Under the pieces are notes generated by a model that searched no databases, had not been told where the DNA came from, and was given only the letters and a program-made list of their open reading frames with translations. Positions 24,101 through 34,461 of a DNA stretch of 64,000 bases are shown one piece after another; position 1 is the first letter of the stretch, and each line of letters begins with the position of its first letter. The position numbers and the translations under genes were made by a program. The DNA is from Orychophragmus violaceus (taxonomy: Eukaryota > Streptophyta > Magnoliopsida > Brassicales > Brassicaceae), in the NCBI GenBank assembly GCA_030180135.1, contig CM058234.1:29050766-29114765 (forward strand), written 5' to 3'.

Positions 24101-25143
24101 AACAAGTAAGTGCCAACGGCCAGTGCTGGAACCTTCGCTCCATTGCCAACCCGCAACTCTACTTGCCCTTGCTTCAACCTTCTACTGTTGCTGAGCGCCT
24201 GCATATTAGTACAAATATGAGCCCCACATCCAGTATTTAATACCCAAGTGGTATTATCAGAAGTAGTAGTATTTACTTCAATAACAAAAATACCTGAAGA
24301 TTTAGTCTCCAAGGACTTCTTCTTCTTCAGACTTTCCTGGTATTTCTTACAGTCCCTGCGGTAATGCCCTGCCTCTTTGCAAAAGTGGCAGATATCAGAA
24401 GGCCCAGCTTTAGACACGGGCTTGGGCTTGGCCTTTTCATTGCTGACTACCTTGCCCTTTCCCTTGTCTGCAGCGGATTTCTTGAAACCCTTGCCCTTCT
24501 GAACCATGAGTACAGACGACTCCTTGGTCTTCTTCAGATTCGGTTCTGCAGTCTTGAGCATACCATGTAGCTCAGGCAACGTCTTTATCAACCCATGCAT
24601 ATTATAGTTCAAAATGAACTGGTCATATGCAGGAGTAAGAGACTGCAGAACGATATCACAAGCAAGCTCTTGGCTTATAGGACAGTCGAGCCTAGTCAAA
24701 TGATCGAGATAACCCATCATTTTCAGAACATGTGGACTCACTGCTGCATCCTTAGCCATTTTACAGTCCAAGAGATTCTTAACAGTTTGGAATCTCTCTG
24801 TACGAGCCTGCTCCTGAAACAACGCTTTCAGATTTGCCATCAGCTCCATGGGACAAGTCAGGCCTTCCCACTGCATCTGCAGTTCGGGAGCCATTGTCGC
24901 CAACATCAGGCAAATCACGTCATTAGCATCTGAAGAATGCGTATCCCAAGCATTCTTCACAGCTTGTGCGGCATTATTCGCAGGTCTAGGAGAGAGAGCT
25001 CTTTCAAGGACATAAGCCTTCTTCTCCTGCCTGAGCACAAGTCTCAGGTTCCTGGACCAGTTCAGGAAGTTTGATCCGTTCAGTTTGTCCTTCTCAAGGG
25101 CAGACCGGATCGAGAAAGTGTTTTGAGTTGTTGTGCTTGACAT
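21184..25143 (-). CDS. Copia-1 Gag-Pol polyprotein (1319 aa)
   Basis: One open frame holds the standard copia order. Gag occupies about residues 1-250 ('LNGSNFLNWSRNLRLVLRQ'), then a CCHC knuckle CHFCKEAGHYRRDC, then the protease region. The GAG pre-integrase motif ('LWHCRLGHISEKRVKRL') and integrase core follow ('HTDVCGPMSTSARG', 'LRSDRGGEYLSQEF', 'WNGVSERRNQTLLDMVRSMM'). Next is reverse transcriptase ('YKARLVAKGFKQIHGIDY', 'QMDVKTAFLNGILEEDVYM', 'LYVDDILLLGND') and RNase H ('SKQSTVADSTTEAEYIAAS', 'LYCDNNGAIAQA'). Length is usual for the family. The expected protease triad D-[ST]-G reads N-T-G ('WVLNTGCGAHIC'), so autoprocessing is probably lost. Confidence 0.95.
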   Translation of the reverse strand: MSSTTTQNTFSIRSALEKDKLNGSNFLNWSRNLRLVLRQEKKAYVLERALSPRPANNAAQAVKNAWDTHSSDANDVICLMLATMAPELQMQWEGLTCPMELMANLKALFQEQARTERFQTVKNLLDCKMAKDAAVSPHVLKMMGYLDHLTRLDCPISQELACDIVLQSLTPAYDQFILNYNMHGLIKTLPELHGMLKTAEPNLKKTKESSVLMVQKGKGFKKSAADKGKGKVVSNEKAKPKPVSKAGPSDICHFCKEAGHYRRDCKKYQESLKKKKSLETKSSGIFVIEVNTTTSDNTTWVLNTGCGAHICTNMQALSNSRRLKQGQVELRVGNGAKVPALAVGTYLLSLPSGLILELENCYFVPAISRNIISVSLLDLQGFDFSIKNKLCSFNLNDMFYGCAPLINGLYMLDQSAPVYNINTKRFKSNEENETFLWHCRLGHISEKRVKRLHSNGLLGSFDFESCEQCESCLMGKMTRAPFNKPTERASELLGLIHTDVCGPMSTSARGNFQYFITFTDDFSRYGYVYLMKHKSETFEKFKEFQNEVQNQLGKSIKALRSDRGGEYLSQEFRDHLSECGIISQLTPPGTPQWNGVSERRNQTLLDMVRSMMSHTDLPISLWGYALLTATFTLNRVPSKAVAKTPYEIWTGKAPAMSFLRIWGCEAYVKRLISDKLTPKSDKCYFIGYPRDTKAYYFYLRSENKIFVARDCTFLEREFLSRKDSGSKVQLDEIQEGQEPAQPNEEEQQDELHEVVIEPEPAVPEVRRSGRIRHEPDRYQGFLVTNCHDLLIIDGDEPSNFAEAMMGPDSLKWREATESEMDSMSTNRVFSLVDLPAGAKAIECKWIFKKKIDMDGNVQIYKARLVAKGFKQIHGIDYDETYSPVAMMKSIRILLASAAYYDYEIWQMDVKTAFLNGILEEDVYMTQPDGYIDPKNAGKVCKLHKSIYGLKQASRSWNLRFDEAIKNFDFIRNQEEQCVYKKTSGSKVAFLILYVDDILLLGNDIPMLKSVKDWLGSCFSMKDMGEAAYVLGIRIFRDRSKKLIGLCQDAYIDKVLHRFGMDKSKKGFTPMIHGATLSKDQCPKTPDELKRMSRIPYASAIGSIMYAMICTRPDVAYALSMTSRYQSNPGESHWISVKNILKYLRNTKDKFLVYGGSEVLEISGFTDASFQTDKDDFRSQSGYILCLNGGAVSWKSSKQSTVADSTTEAEYIAASEAAKEGVWIRNFLIELGVFPNATEPLALYCDNNGAIAQAKEPRHHQKSKHIMRRYHLIRDIVNRGEVMVSRVPTDENVADPLTKPLPRPKHELHTAAVGIRDIQV

Positions 25144-26884
25144 AGCTGAAAATATGAGACAATAGAGATTTAGTTATTAAGTTCATAAAAGAGCAATCTT
25201 AACAACTTATAAGAAAACTCGCATTGCATTCAAAATTTCTTAGTTTAACCTCATAAGAATGCAATGATTCCGAGACCCATGTTCAGCTAAATCCAAAGTG
25301 GGCCACTGGCCGTCACCCGGAATTAGCTTTACTTGGTAAGCATACACACAGCTAGTTATATCTCATATAACTCTCGGTTGTGAATTGGACCCGAGGCCCA
25401 AATTCACCAGATGTCTCAAGGCCCGGGACTCCCGATGGCCCAGTCAAGGAAACCAATCTCTTACAGCCAAATAATCACTAAAGTCTGGGACTCCCAATGA
25501 AATTAGTGACTATATACTACTTTACTTACGCGAAAACAGACACCTCACACTGTAAGCCATATCTGTAATCGAATAAGCGTTAAGTAGATGACAAGATTGG
25601 AAAGACATCCAAGCTTGATATTGTTTTTGAGGATTTTTAAGTTTTATTTCCAAAAATAGAAGATTACTATTTTGGGAAACTTTCTTATTTTAGAAACTTT
25701 CTAAATTTAGAAACATACTAAAAATAGAAATTTCTAATTTAATATTTTATTAAATATTTTGGGTAGGGTCACAAATTATAGGCCCAATTCTTGGCCCAAG
25801 ACCATAGAATTCCAGTTGGCCCAATAATTTGACATAACCGATTCGGTTTATTAATTCTGGTCCAAGACCAAATTAACTATCAAAACCATCGGTTATTTAC
25901 TAAACCAGACCAGCTCTAAATTATTTGGTCCAACCAAATCAAACTTAGACCAGCCTTCGGTTTAGGTTAAAATTCAATTTTTGAATTTTAATCCGGTTTA
26001 ACCAGAAATTAAATAATACCATGTATTAAATAATTTCCAGCAAACCGCGATTCGGGTTAACCGCTTGAACCACCAATTAAATTGGATCGGTTCAGTTAAA
26101 TCCAAAACCGGGAAGAAACACCTAGTGTTTTAGCCAATTTGATTTAACTTGCGGTTTAAGGCTTTAAACACACAATTAACCGCCAATAAATGGACCGGTT
26201 AAATCGGTGTGGTTTTGGGCAACGAACCGCGAAGCTCGGTTTAACCGATTGACTATTCGCGGGACGTAAAATTTTAATGGGCCAAACAATCGGATCCATG
26301 ATCCAACTCGGCCCATTAAACGCAATTTGTGGCCCATGATTCATCCGAGGCCCATGATCCAACAGCGGTCGCTCACGATCGCAAACGATCGATCATCGCA
26401 ACACACGATCACGGAACGACTCTCGGCATCATGGCACACACGCATCGCTCAATCACGGCTCACGCACGCTCGATCCTTTGCCAGCCTCACGATCGGATTG
26501 ATCGATCTCGGCCAACTGATCACGCGTCCATGCGATCGTTGATCCACCCATTCGATCGGCCCTTGCATCACGATCACAAAGGATCGGTCTTTGCGGCATG
26601 ATCTCTCGGTCAATCTCTCGGCATCACAACACAAGCGATCATGCATGATCGACTCGGCTAACTCACGGCCGAGACAAGGTTGATAACACAACCAAGCCGA
26701 GACATGATCGATTGCTTTTGGATCACAAAAACGATACTCAGCCTTGCGGCCCAAGTATCACACGGTCGAGTGATCATCATCCAAGCGATTAGGGTTAATA
26801 AGGTTTTAATCAATTTTAATTCCTTAATTGATTCAAAAACCATTAAAATCATATGATCCAATTTCACAAGAAACCTAATGCCTA
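25144..26884 (-). other. 5' leader of Copia-1
   Basis: The 1.74 kb between the primer-binding site and the polyprotein start has no credible frame. It contains GGTTTAACC- and GATCGATC-rich stretches (26040-26760). Long untranslated leaders are known in some plant copia families, where they hold packaging and dimerisation signals. None can be assigned here. Confidence 0.6.
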
Positions 26885-26897
26885 GGCTCTGATACCA
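26885..26897 (-). other. Primer-binding site of Copia-1
   Basis: The minus strand reads TGGTATCAGAGCC, complementary to the 3' end of initiator methionine tRNA, one base inside the 5' LTR. Confidence 0.93.
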
Positions 26898-26898
26898 C

Positions 26899-27584
26899 TG
26901 ATAGATTATGGTGTTTGTTCAAGGTTTAATTCCCATGTTTCAACCTAACACATAATCTTAACAGATCTAGGTTCTTGCAAAACGAATCATAAAACCAAAC
27001 ATGTAACATTACCTATTGATTGCACAGCGGATTGATGGTAATGACAAGATCAGTCTAGAACAGATGAATCACCTATTCCTCCTTGAGTATCCACACTCTT
27101 ACAAGCAAGGGATGGCTGCTAGACCAAAGAGATGGATCAGATCAGAAAGAGAGAGTTAGAGAGAGAGATGAACTCGCGGCCACAAGGAGAAAAATCGCAA
27201 GCCTTAGACTAATGCTTAGGGTTTCGATTTCTTAATCCTCATTAACTCTCTAATGGGCCCAAGTCTAATGACTAATGGCTCATTTGTTATTTGGGCCCAA
27301 GACACAAATCAGACAAAAGCCTGCATTTTGTCTGGCCCAATTCTCTGATCCAATACAGTAAATGCCATTGCATCTTACCGTATTAATTCCATTTAACTTT
27401 CCCGTTAGCTATGGTGTGTGACCCTTCGGGATCATACAATACTGGTAATAAGTCCTAAACTTATAGATCATGAGCGGACTCTAGCAAGTCATCATGATCA
27501 TCCAGTATTTATGACTTATGTCTGATCTCGACATTTATCATACTTTCTAGAGATAGTACAGTAGATTTCAGGACATTCCCAACA
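26899..27584 (-). repeat. 5' LTR of Copia-1 (686 bp)
   Basis: Full-length partner of 19730-20349. Its additional 66 bases (27360-27425) resemble, in reverse complement, the matching part of the LTR at 384-1018, so the full form is ancestral and the 3' LTR carries a deletion. It should drive minus-strand transcription. Confidence 0.9.
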
Positions 27585-27589
27585 GAAAC
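27585..27589. repeat. 5-bp duplication GAAAC of Copia-1, right copy
   Basis: Identical to 19725-19729, directly after ...CCCAACA at 27584. Confidence 0.9.
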
Positions 27590-28936
27590 CTTCTTCTCCA
27601 AACCTTCTTCTTGAACCTCTATTAGCTTCTTCCAAGCTTTATCCATGATTGTACATGTCTTCTCTTCAAATAAAACTTTATGACCTTTGGCCAATAATTG
27701 TGGCACACTTAGCAGATTTCTGTCAAACCCTGGAATTAGTAGAACATCTTTGATTGTAACTTTTCCATTGGTTGTCCCCACGTTAATATCTCCTTTTCAT
27801 GCACTTGAAAGAATTACTCCACATCCAAATTTTATCTGAACTTTGTATGTCATGTCTAATCTTGTGAAGAATTTCTCATCTCTGATCATATGACATGTTG
27901 CTCCACTGTCAATTATCCATGCTCTTTCTTCATAAATTTGACTTGCATCATAAGCCGTTGCTGTGAAAGATAATTCTCCAAACCTTTTATCTATTTCTTG
28001 CGTTTGACATGAATGAGCTTCTGACTGAAATCTATTTTTGCAATTCTTTGCGTAATGCTCTGATTTTCCACACACAAAGCATTCTCCTTGAACTTGTTTG
28101 CTTTCATATGGCTTCTCTTCCTTGTTCCTGAAGTAATAAACATATTCATTGTGATTATTCTTCTTGCAAATACCACACCATGGTGAATTTCCTTTTCTGA
28201 AATAACAATTTTCTTCATTGTGATTATCCTTTTTACATGTATTGCACCACTTGTTTCTTCTCTGACGTTGATCTGATCTTTGGCTAAAATTTGTTTCTTT
28301 GGATCTCGCATATAATGATCCTTCGATCGGTTCCTCAATTGGTAAATACTTTGTCTCATGAGAGATTAGTGATCCAACAAGATCTGTCACAGTTATCTTC
28401 CTTAAATCATTTGTTTCTTGCATTAAAGCTGCTAATCCGGCATAACTCTTTGGAAAAGAGTTTAATATCTTTCTGATAACTTGATGATTTATCTTCTGTT
28501 CTCCAAGTAAACTCATCTGGTTCACGATCGCCTGTATTTTATATGTATACTCTTGAATCTTTTCTCCATGTTTAATCTTCAGATCTTCAAACTCTTTGTT
28601 TAGAGAATCTAGTCTCACAAGTTTTGTTTGATCATTCCCTTGATAGTTTTCTTGTAGCCTCTCCCAGATTTCCTTGGAAGTAGTAGCAGAAACTACCTTT
28701 TTAAGAATCAGATCTGTCACAGCCATTTGCAACAATTGTAGAGCTTTCATATCTTGCATCTCTTGTTCTTTCCAAGCTTCTAGTGAATCTGGTTTTGAGT
28801 TTGGCTTTGGTGGAATTCCCTTATCCACAACTTCCCAGATCTCTTGAATCTTCAGAGTAGTTTTTATTCTTGCAGCCCAAAGCTCATAGTTTTGCCCATC
28901 AAACACTGGAATCTTTAGTGTTTGCATGCTTGTCAT
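27590..28936 (-). pseudogene. Copia-2 gag and partial protease, truncated
   Basis: The frame from ATG 28936 encodes a UBN2-type gag ('PVFDGQNYELWAARIKTTLK', 'EIWERLQENYQGNDQTK'). Three knuckle-like boxes follow: CNTCKKDNHNEENC, a damaged CGICKKNNHNEYVYY and CFVCGKSEHYAKNC. The protease active site 'WIIDSGATCHMI' is intact. A frame change near 27790 leads to 'DVLLIPGFDRNLLSVPQLLA', the usual region after protease, and the coding sequence ends at the Copia-1 border. The damaged second knuckle and frame break show it is no longer functional. Confidence 0.85.
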
Positions 28937-29122
28937 GATTACGTCTTCTTCTGCTTCTGCCCGAACTTTGCATGGACTGGTCTTTTCACGAGCACGGATT
29001 TTGCACGAACCGGATTATTTATTTTCGCACGAATTTTGCACGAACTTGATTTTGCAGCGGAATTAGTTTCGCACGAACTTTGCACGAAACGATTTTCTTT
29101 AATTGGTTGCACTCAGGACCTT

Positions 29123-29135
29123 GGCTCTAATACCA
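29123..29135 (-). other. Primer-binding site of Copia-2
   Basis: The minus strand reads TGGTATTAGAGCC, one base different from the standard initiator-tRNA complement, directly next to the LTR. Confidence 0.85.
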
Positions 29136-29428
29136 TGTTGGAATACTTTGAATTTCTCTTTTAAAAACCTTTTCTTTTTTATTAATCTCTCTCTTTTATC
29201 TTTCTCTCTGTTTATGATTCTTTGTGAATACATTAACCTTAAGCCTACAACTCTATTTATAGAGTTGAGATTTTAATTGTAATGTTAAATTGCTAATTTC
29301 TATTATTACAATTTTCTTTTTCATTATTTGTCCAATTTTCTTTTTCCTTGTTTGTCTTTTCCTTTTGTTGATGATTTCATTTTTTATTTGTTTTTCCATT
29401 TTCAACCACAAACGAATCTATTCCAACA
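29136..29428 (-). repeat. 5' LTR of Copia-2 (293 bp)
   Basis: Ends TGTTGGAATA/TATTCCAACA are perfect inverted repeats. GGCTC follows at 29429-29433, as it does after the solo LTR at 18925-19217, with which it is nearly identical. Confidence 0.9.
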
Positions 29429-32400
29429 GGCTCTCCTCAGCACTCTTCTCAGTTATCTCCCTTACCGGATTCTCCTTCTTCTCCCCCCCCCCCCATTCTG
29501 ATTGGTTCTTCTACTATCCCTTCTTTCTTTGGATTTTCAGGAACAACGGATCTTCATATACTTCTCTGGGATCAATGGAACCTCTTTCTGTCTCTTAAGT
29601 GTCTACTCCTACCTTTATGGAGATATCTCCTCCGGCACAATATCTACCAAACTGTTCTTAGAGTTTCAAATCTCAAGAAAACAAGCCTCTAGATCAGAAT
29701 GAGGAAATACAACTTATATTTGCTCATTATACTACCCAGTTAGCTAAAGCTAATAGTCAAAGATTGAAGGAAAAATCTTGATTTGTGGTCATTGTTCCTA
29801 AACCTAGATCTGGAAACATTGTTCATCAAGAAAAGCTTTAGATTCTAAAGGTTTGGTGTTGAAACCTTCTTCTCCAACCCCAAAGAAGGAATTTGTGGCA
29901 GCTATGGACATTTTTCTAATCCAAGATCTCCTTTGGTCTCTCCTGCTACTGTTATACCGGGAAACTGTCACACTCTCTTATCTTCTCTTACGGTCAAAGT
30001 CTCTAGAAAAGTTGTTGATGATTCAACCTCTAACTCAGTGTCTGCAGCAGTTGGATCATCGTCTTCTCCTGAGATTGTCTTTACTGAGGCTTTCATTCCT
30101 GGTATTTAACGTTTTGTCAAGTATTCAGTGGCACAACCAATCACCAAAATCTGAACTCTTGGGCTTGTAAAGTGAAAATTGATGTAGACAGATCCCTCAA
30201 ACGCTTAGTTCCAACTACTATATCTCCTGCAGGTATTCCTCAGGTCAAAATTTTGGATGTTGTCTTCAACAGATGAGTTAAGGCTCATAAAGATTTCGTA
30301 TTAGGTGTGTTTACTGGAAAAACACCTTCTTACAATCATATTCAAAGTGTTCTTAAAGACATCTAGGGCAGAGGATCAAAACTTAAGATTCATTTGTGTC
30401 TATAATCCCGTTCAATGCTTGTCAAAATACCAAATGAATACATCAGAAACAAAGTGGTAGAACAAGAAATATGTCATATTGGGTCTTATATGTTGTATGT
30501 TTCACAATGGAGTGAAAATCTTGCTATTAAACCTCTGACCATGGCTTCAATTTCTTTATGGGCTCATGTAAGAGGTGTACCTTTTGATTTGTATACTTGA
30601 GAAGGTCTCATTTTGGTCGCTAGTCTAATTGTGATAATGTTGAGGCTAACGAATTCACCATTAGGATGATCAGTCTAAATGTTTCTCATATGAAGGTGAG
30701 AGCAAACTATACTTAGCTACTACCTCCTCTTGTTGAACTTATTAGAGACGACAGATCGCTCCTTCATGTCTCTGTCTCTTATCCTTGGGTCCCTCCCACC
30801 TGCCCATGCTGCAATCAATTGGGTCATCTAGAGCTTAGATTCACAAATGAAAAATGGGCGCCAAATAAAAAAGAAGAAGATCAACCTAAAGAGACTCAAG
30901 AAAAGGCAGTACCTAAATTTAATGTGGTATTCTCAGCCATTCCTGCTTCTGGCACTTTTTCTACTGCCGAGATTAAACCCTTTGATCAGGTTGTGAAGTC
31001 GAACTTCCCTGGTCCGGTTGTATCTGGTACTACTTCTCTAGGAGGTCAGTCTGCTACCCAAGCTTCTGCTGCCTCTCAGATGTTGGATATCCAATCATTG
31101 GTTTTCTCATCTCATCAACCTTCTATTTCCCCCAATGATGAATCTGCCAAGGATGGGGAGGTTTCATCAGCAATTATTAGCCATGTGGTAGCTTTCGTAG
31201 TGGAAATGAAGGTTACTTTTGTATCTGCTAAAAAGAGGAAGTGATGTTACCTGTCCAGAAAGTCCTCTCCGAAGTCTGTGGAAGGTATAGGCACTCATGA
31301 TCGCTCAGCTCTGTGTTTGTCTATTAACCCATGCTCGTGTTTGGACCCCATTATACATGACCTTTTTTCTCTACTCCTCTAATTTCCCCTCATCTTGTTC
31401 TGGAGAAGGGTAAAACATTTTGGCTCAGATTGCCAATATAAAGTATAAACTGGCAGAGCATTTATCTACCCCTGTTCATGGCTCTTCCCAGCTTGATGGG
31501 AAGAATCATCAATAATCTTTATGTCGATAAACCTACTTTTTGGAATGTTAGGAACATTAATGACGCTGAAAAGCATCCGACTTTTGTTAACTAGCTTAAC
31601 ATAAATAATGTTACCTTCAGTGAAATTTCAGAATTGCATGTGAAGGAATCTAACCTGAACCGTGTGATGGATAGTTTATGTCCAAGATAGTTTTTTGAAT
31701 CTAATCATATTGAAGACGACGATGGGCACATCATTTTTGTTCTGGAAAGCTCCTCTCGTTGTCACTATTCTGCACAAAACAAGGCAAACAATAACTTGTA
31801 AGGTTAATAGCCCAAGAATTTCTTCCCTTTCTGTGATGGCAGTCTACACAGCTAATACAGTTGATAAGGTTATTATGGAATGATCTAAGGGATATTCAGG
31901 ATTCTTACTCTCTTCATGCTTCTTCTTGGTTGATTGGAAGAGACTTTAATGAGATAATTCATTGCGCAGAACATTGTTCTCCTTCTTTTAATACCATAAC
32001 CCCCAGATAATTGACTTCAAATCCTGTATTGATGGCTTGGAATTAAGAGATCTGCGTTTTCATGGGCCTCCTTTCAATTGGAGTAATAAACAACCTTTGG
32101 ACCTTATTGCAAAAAAGATCTTTATTGAATCCTAATAAATGAAGATTGGCTGATCTCCTACCATTAGAGCCTAGTCAATTACCTGGCTACTGAAATATCA
32201 GATCATACTCATGTTCTAGTCAAGCTTGATCGTAGCCCTTAAAGTTTTCCAATTATTTAATTGCCATCCTGACTTCTTGTCTAGTCTTGGGATCCTTCAA
32301 CTTGGTCCCTTGATACTATCAACAAAAAACAGAAAAAAAAAAACTAAAAAGGTTCCTCAAAACTCTCAACAAGAATAATTTCTCTGATATTCAGAAACGA

Positions 32401-33257
32401 GTAGGAGAAGCTCGGGATAACCTGAAAGAGAAGCGGTATCTCGATCTCTCAATTCGCCTTTGGAAGCTGCTTTTAGGGATGAGAGGACCTGTCAAGATTC
32501 TTATATTCATCAGAAATCTAGAGTTTTCTGGCTTTGTGTGGGTGACCTTTGCACCAGTTGTTTCGTCAAAGTTGCGATAACCATAAATATCTTTAATTCA
32601 ATTCACTTTTTAACTGACCTTAACGGTTTCACGGTCTCTACTCTACTGCAGTAGGGCTTCTTGATGTGAACCACTTTAGTGCAGTTATGGGACCAGTTCT
32701 TTCCCCTTATGTTTCATCCCTTCTTCCTTCTGTTTAGACCCTCACTGATTTCCACTGTTCTCCACTCCAAGCGTCAGTTGTTAGCAGGTTACATACAGAG
32801 GAAAAAATCATGAGAACTTTGGTTAAACTTAACCGGAATAAAAGCCCCGGGCCAGATGGTTTCACTTTTTAGTTCTACACCACATCATGGAGTGTTTTGG
32901 GTCATGAGGTTATATCTGCTATCCTCATATTTTTCACTGAAACATCAATGCCATCATCTATCAACTTTACTATCCTCACTCTAATTCCGAAATTCTCAGG
33001 AGCTACGATCATTAAGGAATATAGACTTATATCATGTTGTAACACATTGTACAAAGTGATTTCAAAGCTGCTTGTAGCAAAGATCAAACCACTACTGCCT
33101 ATGATCATTCTTCCTAACCAGTCAGCTTTCATCAAAGTGAGACTTTTGCTTGAAAATTTTCTCTTGGCTAGTGAAAGTGTAAGTGGTGATCACAAAAACA
33201 AGGGACCTAAGACAATTACTCTAAAAGTTCATATTGCAAAAGCTTTCGACTCTTTAA
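29429..33257 (+). mobile_element. LINE-2, main part, degenerate
   Basis: Plus-strand LINE remnant with many stops. ORF1 traces include a DUF4283-like piece at 30415-30600 ('YMLYVSQWSENLAIKPL', 'ISLWAHVRGVPFDLYT') and a C-terminal piece at 30819-31244. Endonuclease traces lie near 31700-32200. Reverse transcriptase traces lie at 32820-33257 ('NKSPGPDGFTF', 'LIPKFSGATIIKEYRLISCC', 'NQSAFIKVRLLLENFLLASE', 'HIAKAFDSL'). It breaks off in the reverse transcriptase at 33257, where a CACTA-type terminus starts. Its first 450 bases duplicate 19218-19680. Confidence 0.75.
32897..33257 (+). pseudogene. LINE-2 reverse transcriptase fragment
   Basis: The longest surviving frame of the LINE-2 ORF2 carries reverse transcriptase motifs up to 'AKAFDSL'. 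The catalytic YADD box and everything downstream are absent at the point where CACTACAAGAAAA begins. Confidence 0.8.
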
Positions 33258-33660
33258 CACTACAAGAAAATATCGTTTTCCGATTGGACCTTGCGACTAT
33301 ACTTGTAGTGGTAACATTTGGCCACTATTAGGGGACAATATAGCTACTATTTTGCGATAACCGATATATGGGCGTGTATTAGTCGCTTATACACGACCAT
33401 AAATGATTGTCTCCAATTTATTTATGACTGATTAACGACCATTGTCGAGATCAGAATCAATAGTCACAGGCTAGTCGGTGATATGACGACTATTTTTGCG
33501 TCTGAGGTGTAAAGTCGTAGAACAATCGCGAATTGATCAGTACATGAGCGACTAATTCGCTACTTCGGTTTTAGTAGTAACCAAGTCATTTATTTGTCGT
33601 TATTGATATGACCAATATCCAACTCATTATTTATGTCGCAAAGAAGTCGGGTATGGGTTG
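33258..33660 (+). mobile_element. CACTA (En/Spm-like) terminus, partner end not found
   Basis: CACTACAAGAAAATATCG starts exactly where the LINE reading frame stops. Subterminal repeats of 'GCGACTA'/'TAGTCGC' type follow, as in the element at 44792. Ends of this form bind transposase in the En/Spm superfamily. I could not find an inverted partner end downstream, so this is probably one end of a decayed or truncated element. The right border is approximate. Confidence 0.55.
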
Positions 33661-34406
33661 TATCATATAGTATTTTTGGATTTTGTAATAATATGAGATA
33701 GTTTGTTTATACGTGCTAATAGTCTTAACTGATTATCAAAGTTGGTATATAGATATATTGTAATCATTATTAAATGAGAATGACCCATGTATGCTTTTCT
33801 TTCATAACCTCTAATTGTTATGCGTTAAATTTACCATAAAAAACTGATTGTTCATAATCCTCCCTGCTTAACGGAATACATAGATTTGTTCTTCAGAAGG
33901 GAACAAGTTCTGATGAGAAAAGAAAAAAATAGAAGAAAAATGCGTAGAGACATGTTCTTCTAACTTCTAAGCATGAATAACATGAATATATCTACTTCAG
34001 TAGTACTTCCTGCCTACAATCACTTGTGTCTGACCATCTGAATACGCATCACAAAAGATCGAAAACAACATCGAACTTTGACTAATTTTCTGGAAAAATA
34101 TAATTGAATTCATTATTGTAGATTCATTTCTCACCTTGTGGATGGGATAATGCTTGATATCGAATGAGAGAATCAAATCAGAAGTATCCTGATCAATTGT
34201 TCTTATTATCGAACAGTTTACAATTTTATCGATTATTTGGTCATTGTGTTTACTGCTACACTACCAAAAACATGCACTTACTGGACGTCTATGAGGTGGA
34301 ACACTTTCCTTTTCCTTGCAGGGTTATCGGGATCGACTTCAAGGGGGAAGATGATCGAGAAAACGCCCATGGTGTCTAGTCAAGATATTTGTTTTTATTT
34401 AGAGAT
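33661..34406. other. AT-rich stretch, no gene recognised
   Basis: Only short frames. It may be internal sequence of the CACTA element or part of the element carrying the OB-fold fragment. Confidence 0.4.
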
Positions 34407-34461
34407 TCACGATTAGAGTCTCAAAACATTGAAAAAAGGAAACCTTTTCGATAGTTTTTAC

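Larger units (their letters stand above)
19730..27584 (-). mobile_element. Copia-1: young, structurally complete Ty1-copia retrotransposon
   Basis: A 7.86-kb minus-strand element with two LTRs, GAAAC duplications, a tRNA-iMet primer-binding site, a polypurine tract and one uninterrupted polyprotein frame. Over their shared length the LTRs differ by about two substitutions that I can see, plus a 66-base gap in the 3' copy. Such low divergence implies a very recent insertion. It landed at the junction between duplicated LINE-2 sequence and the truncated Copia-2, so it is the youngest event in this cluster. The 1.74-kb leader and 0.8-kb 3' non-coding region are long for a copia element. Confidence 0.93.
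27590..29428 (-). mobile_element. Copia-2: truncated Ty1-copia element (5' LTR, leader, gag, start of protease)
   Basis: Minus-strand element with a 293-bp LTR (29136-29428), a primer-binding site next to it, gag and the first part of protease. It stops at 27590, where Copia-1 begins. Integrase, reverse transcriptase, RNase H and the second LTR are missing. Beyond Copia-1 the sequence is LINE-2, not the rest of Copia-2, so the loss preceded or accompanied the local duplication. The junction shares about 17 bases (from GAAACCTTC onward) with LINE-2. Confidence 0.8.

Noticed and set aside
22518..24933. Many frames antisense to or out of phase with the Copia-1 polyprotein
   Set aside because: Shadows of the 1319-residue coding frame, without recognisable domains.
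33258..33313. Miniature element with ends CACTACAAG/CTTGTAGTG
   Set aside because: The 9-base inverted match is only 56 bases apart and the TAGTCGC-type subterminal motifs continue well past it, so it is better read as part of one CACTA end.
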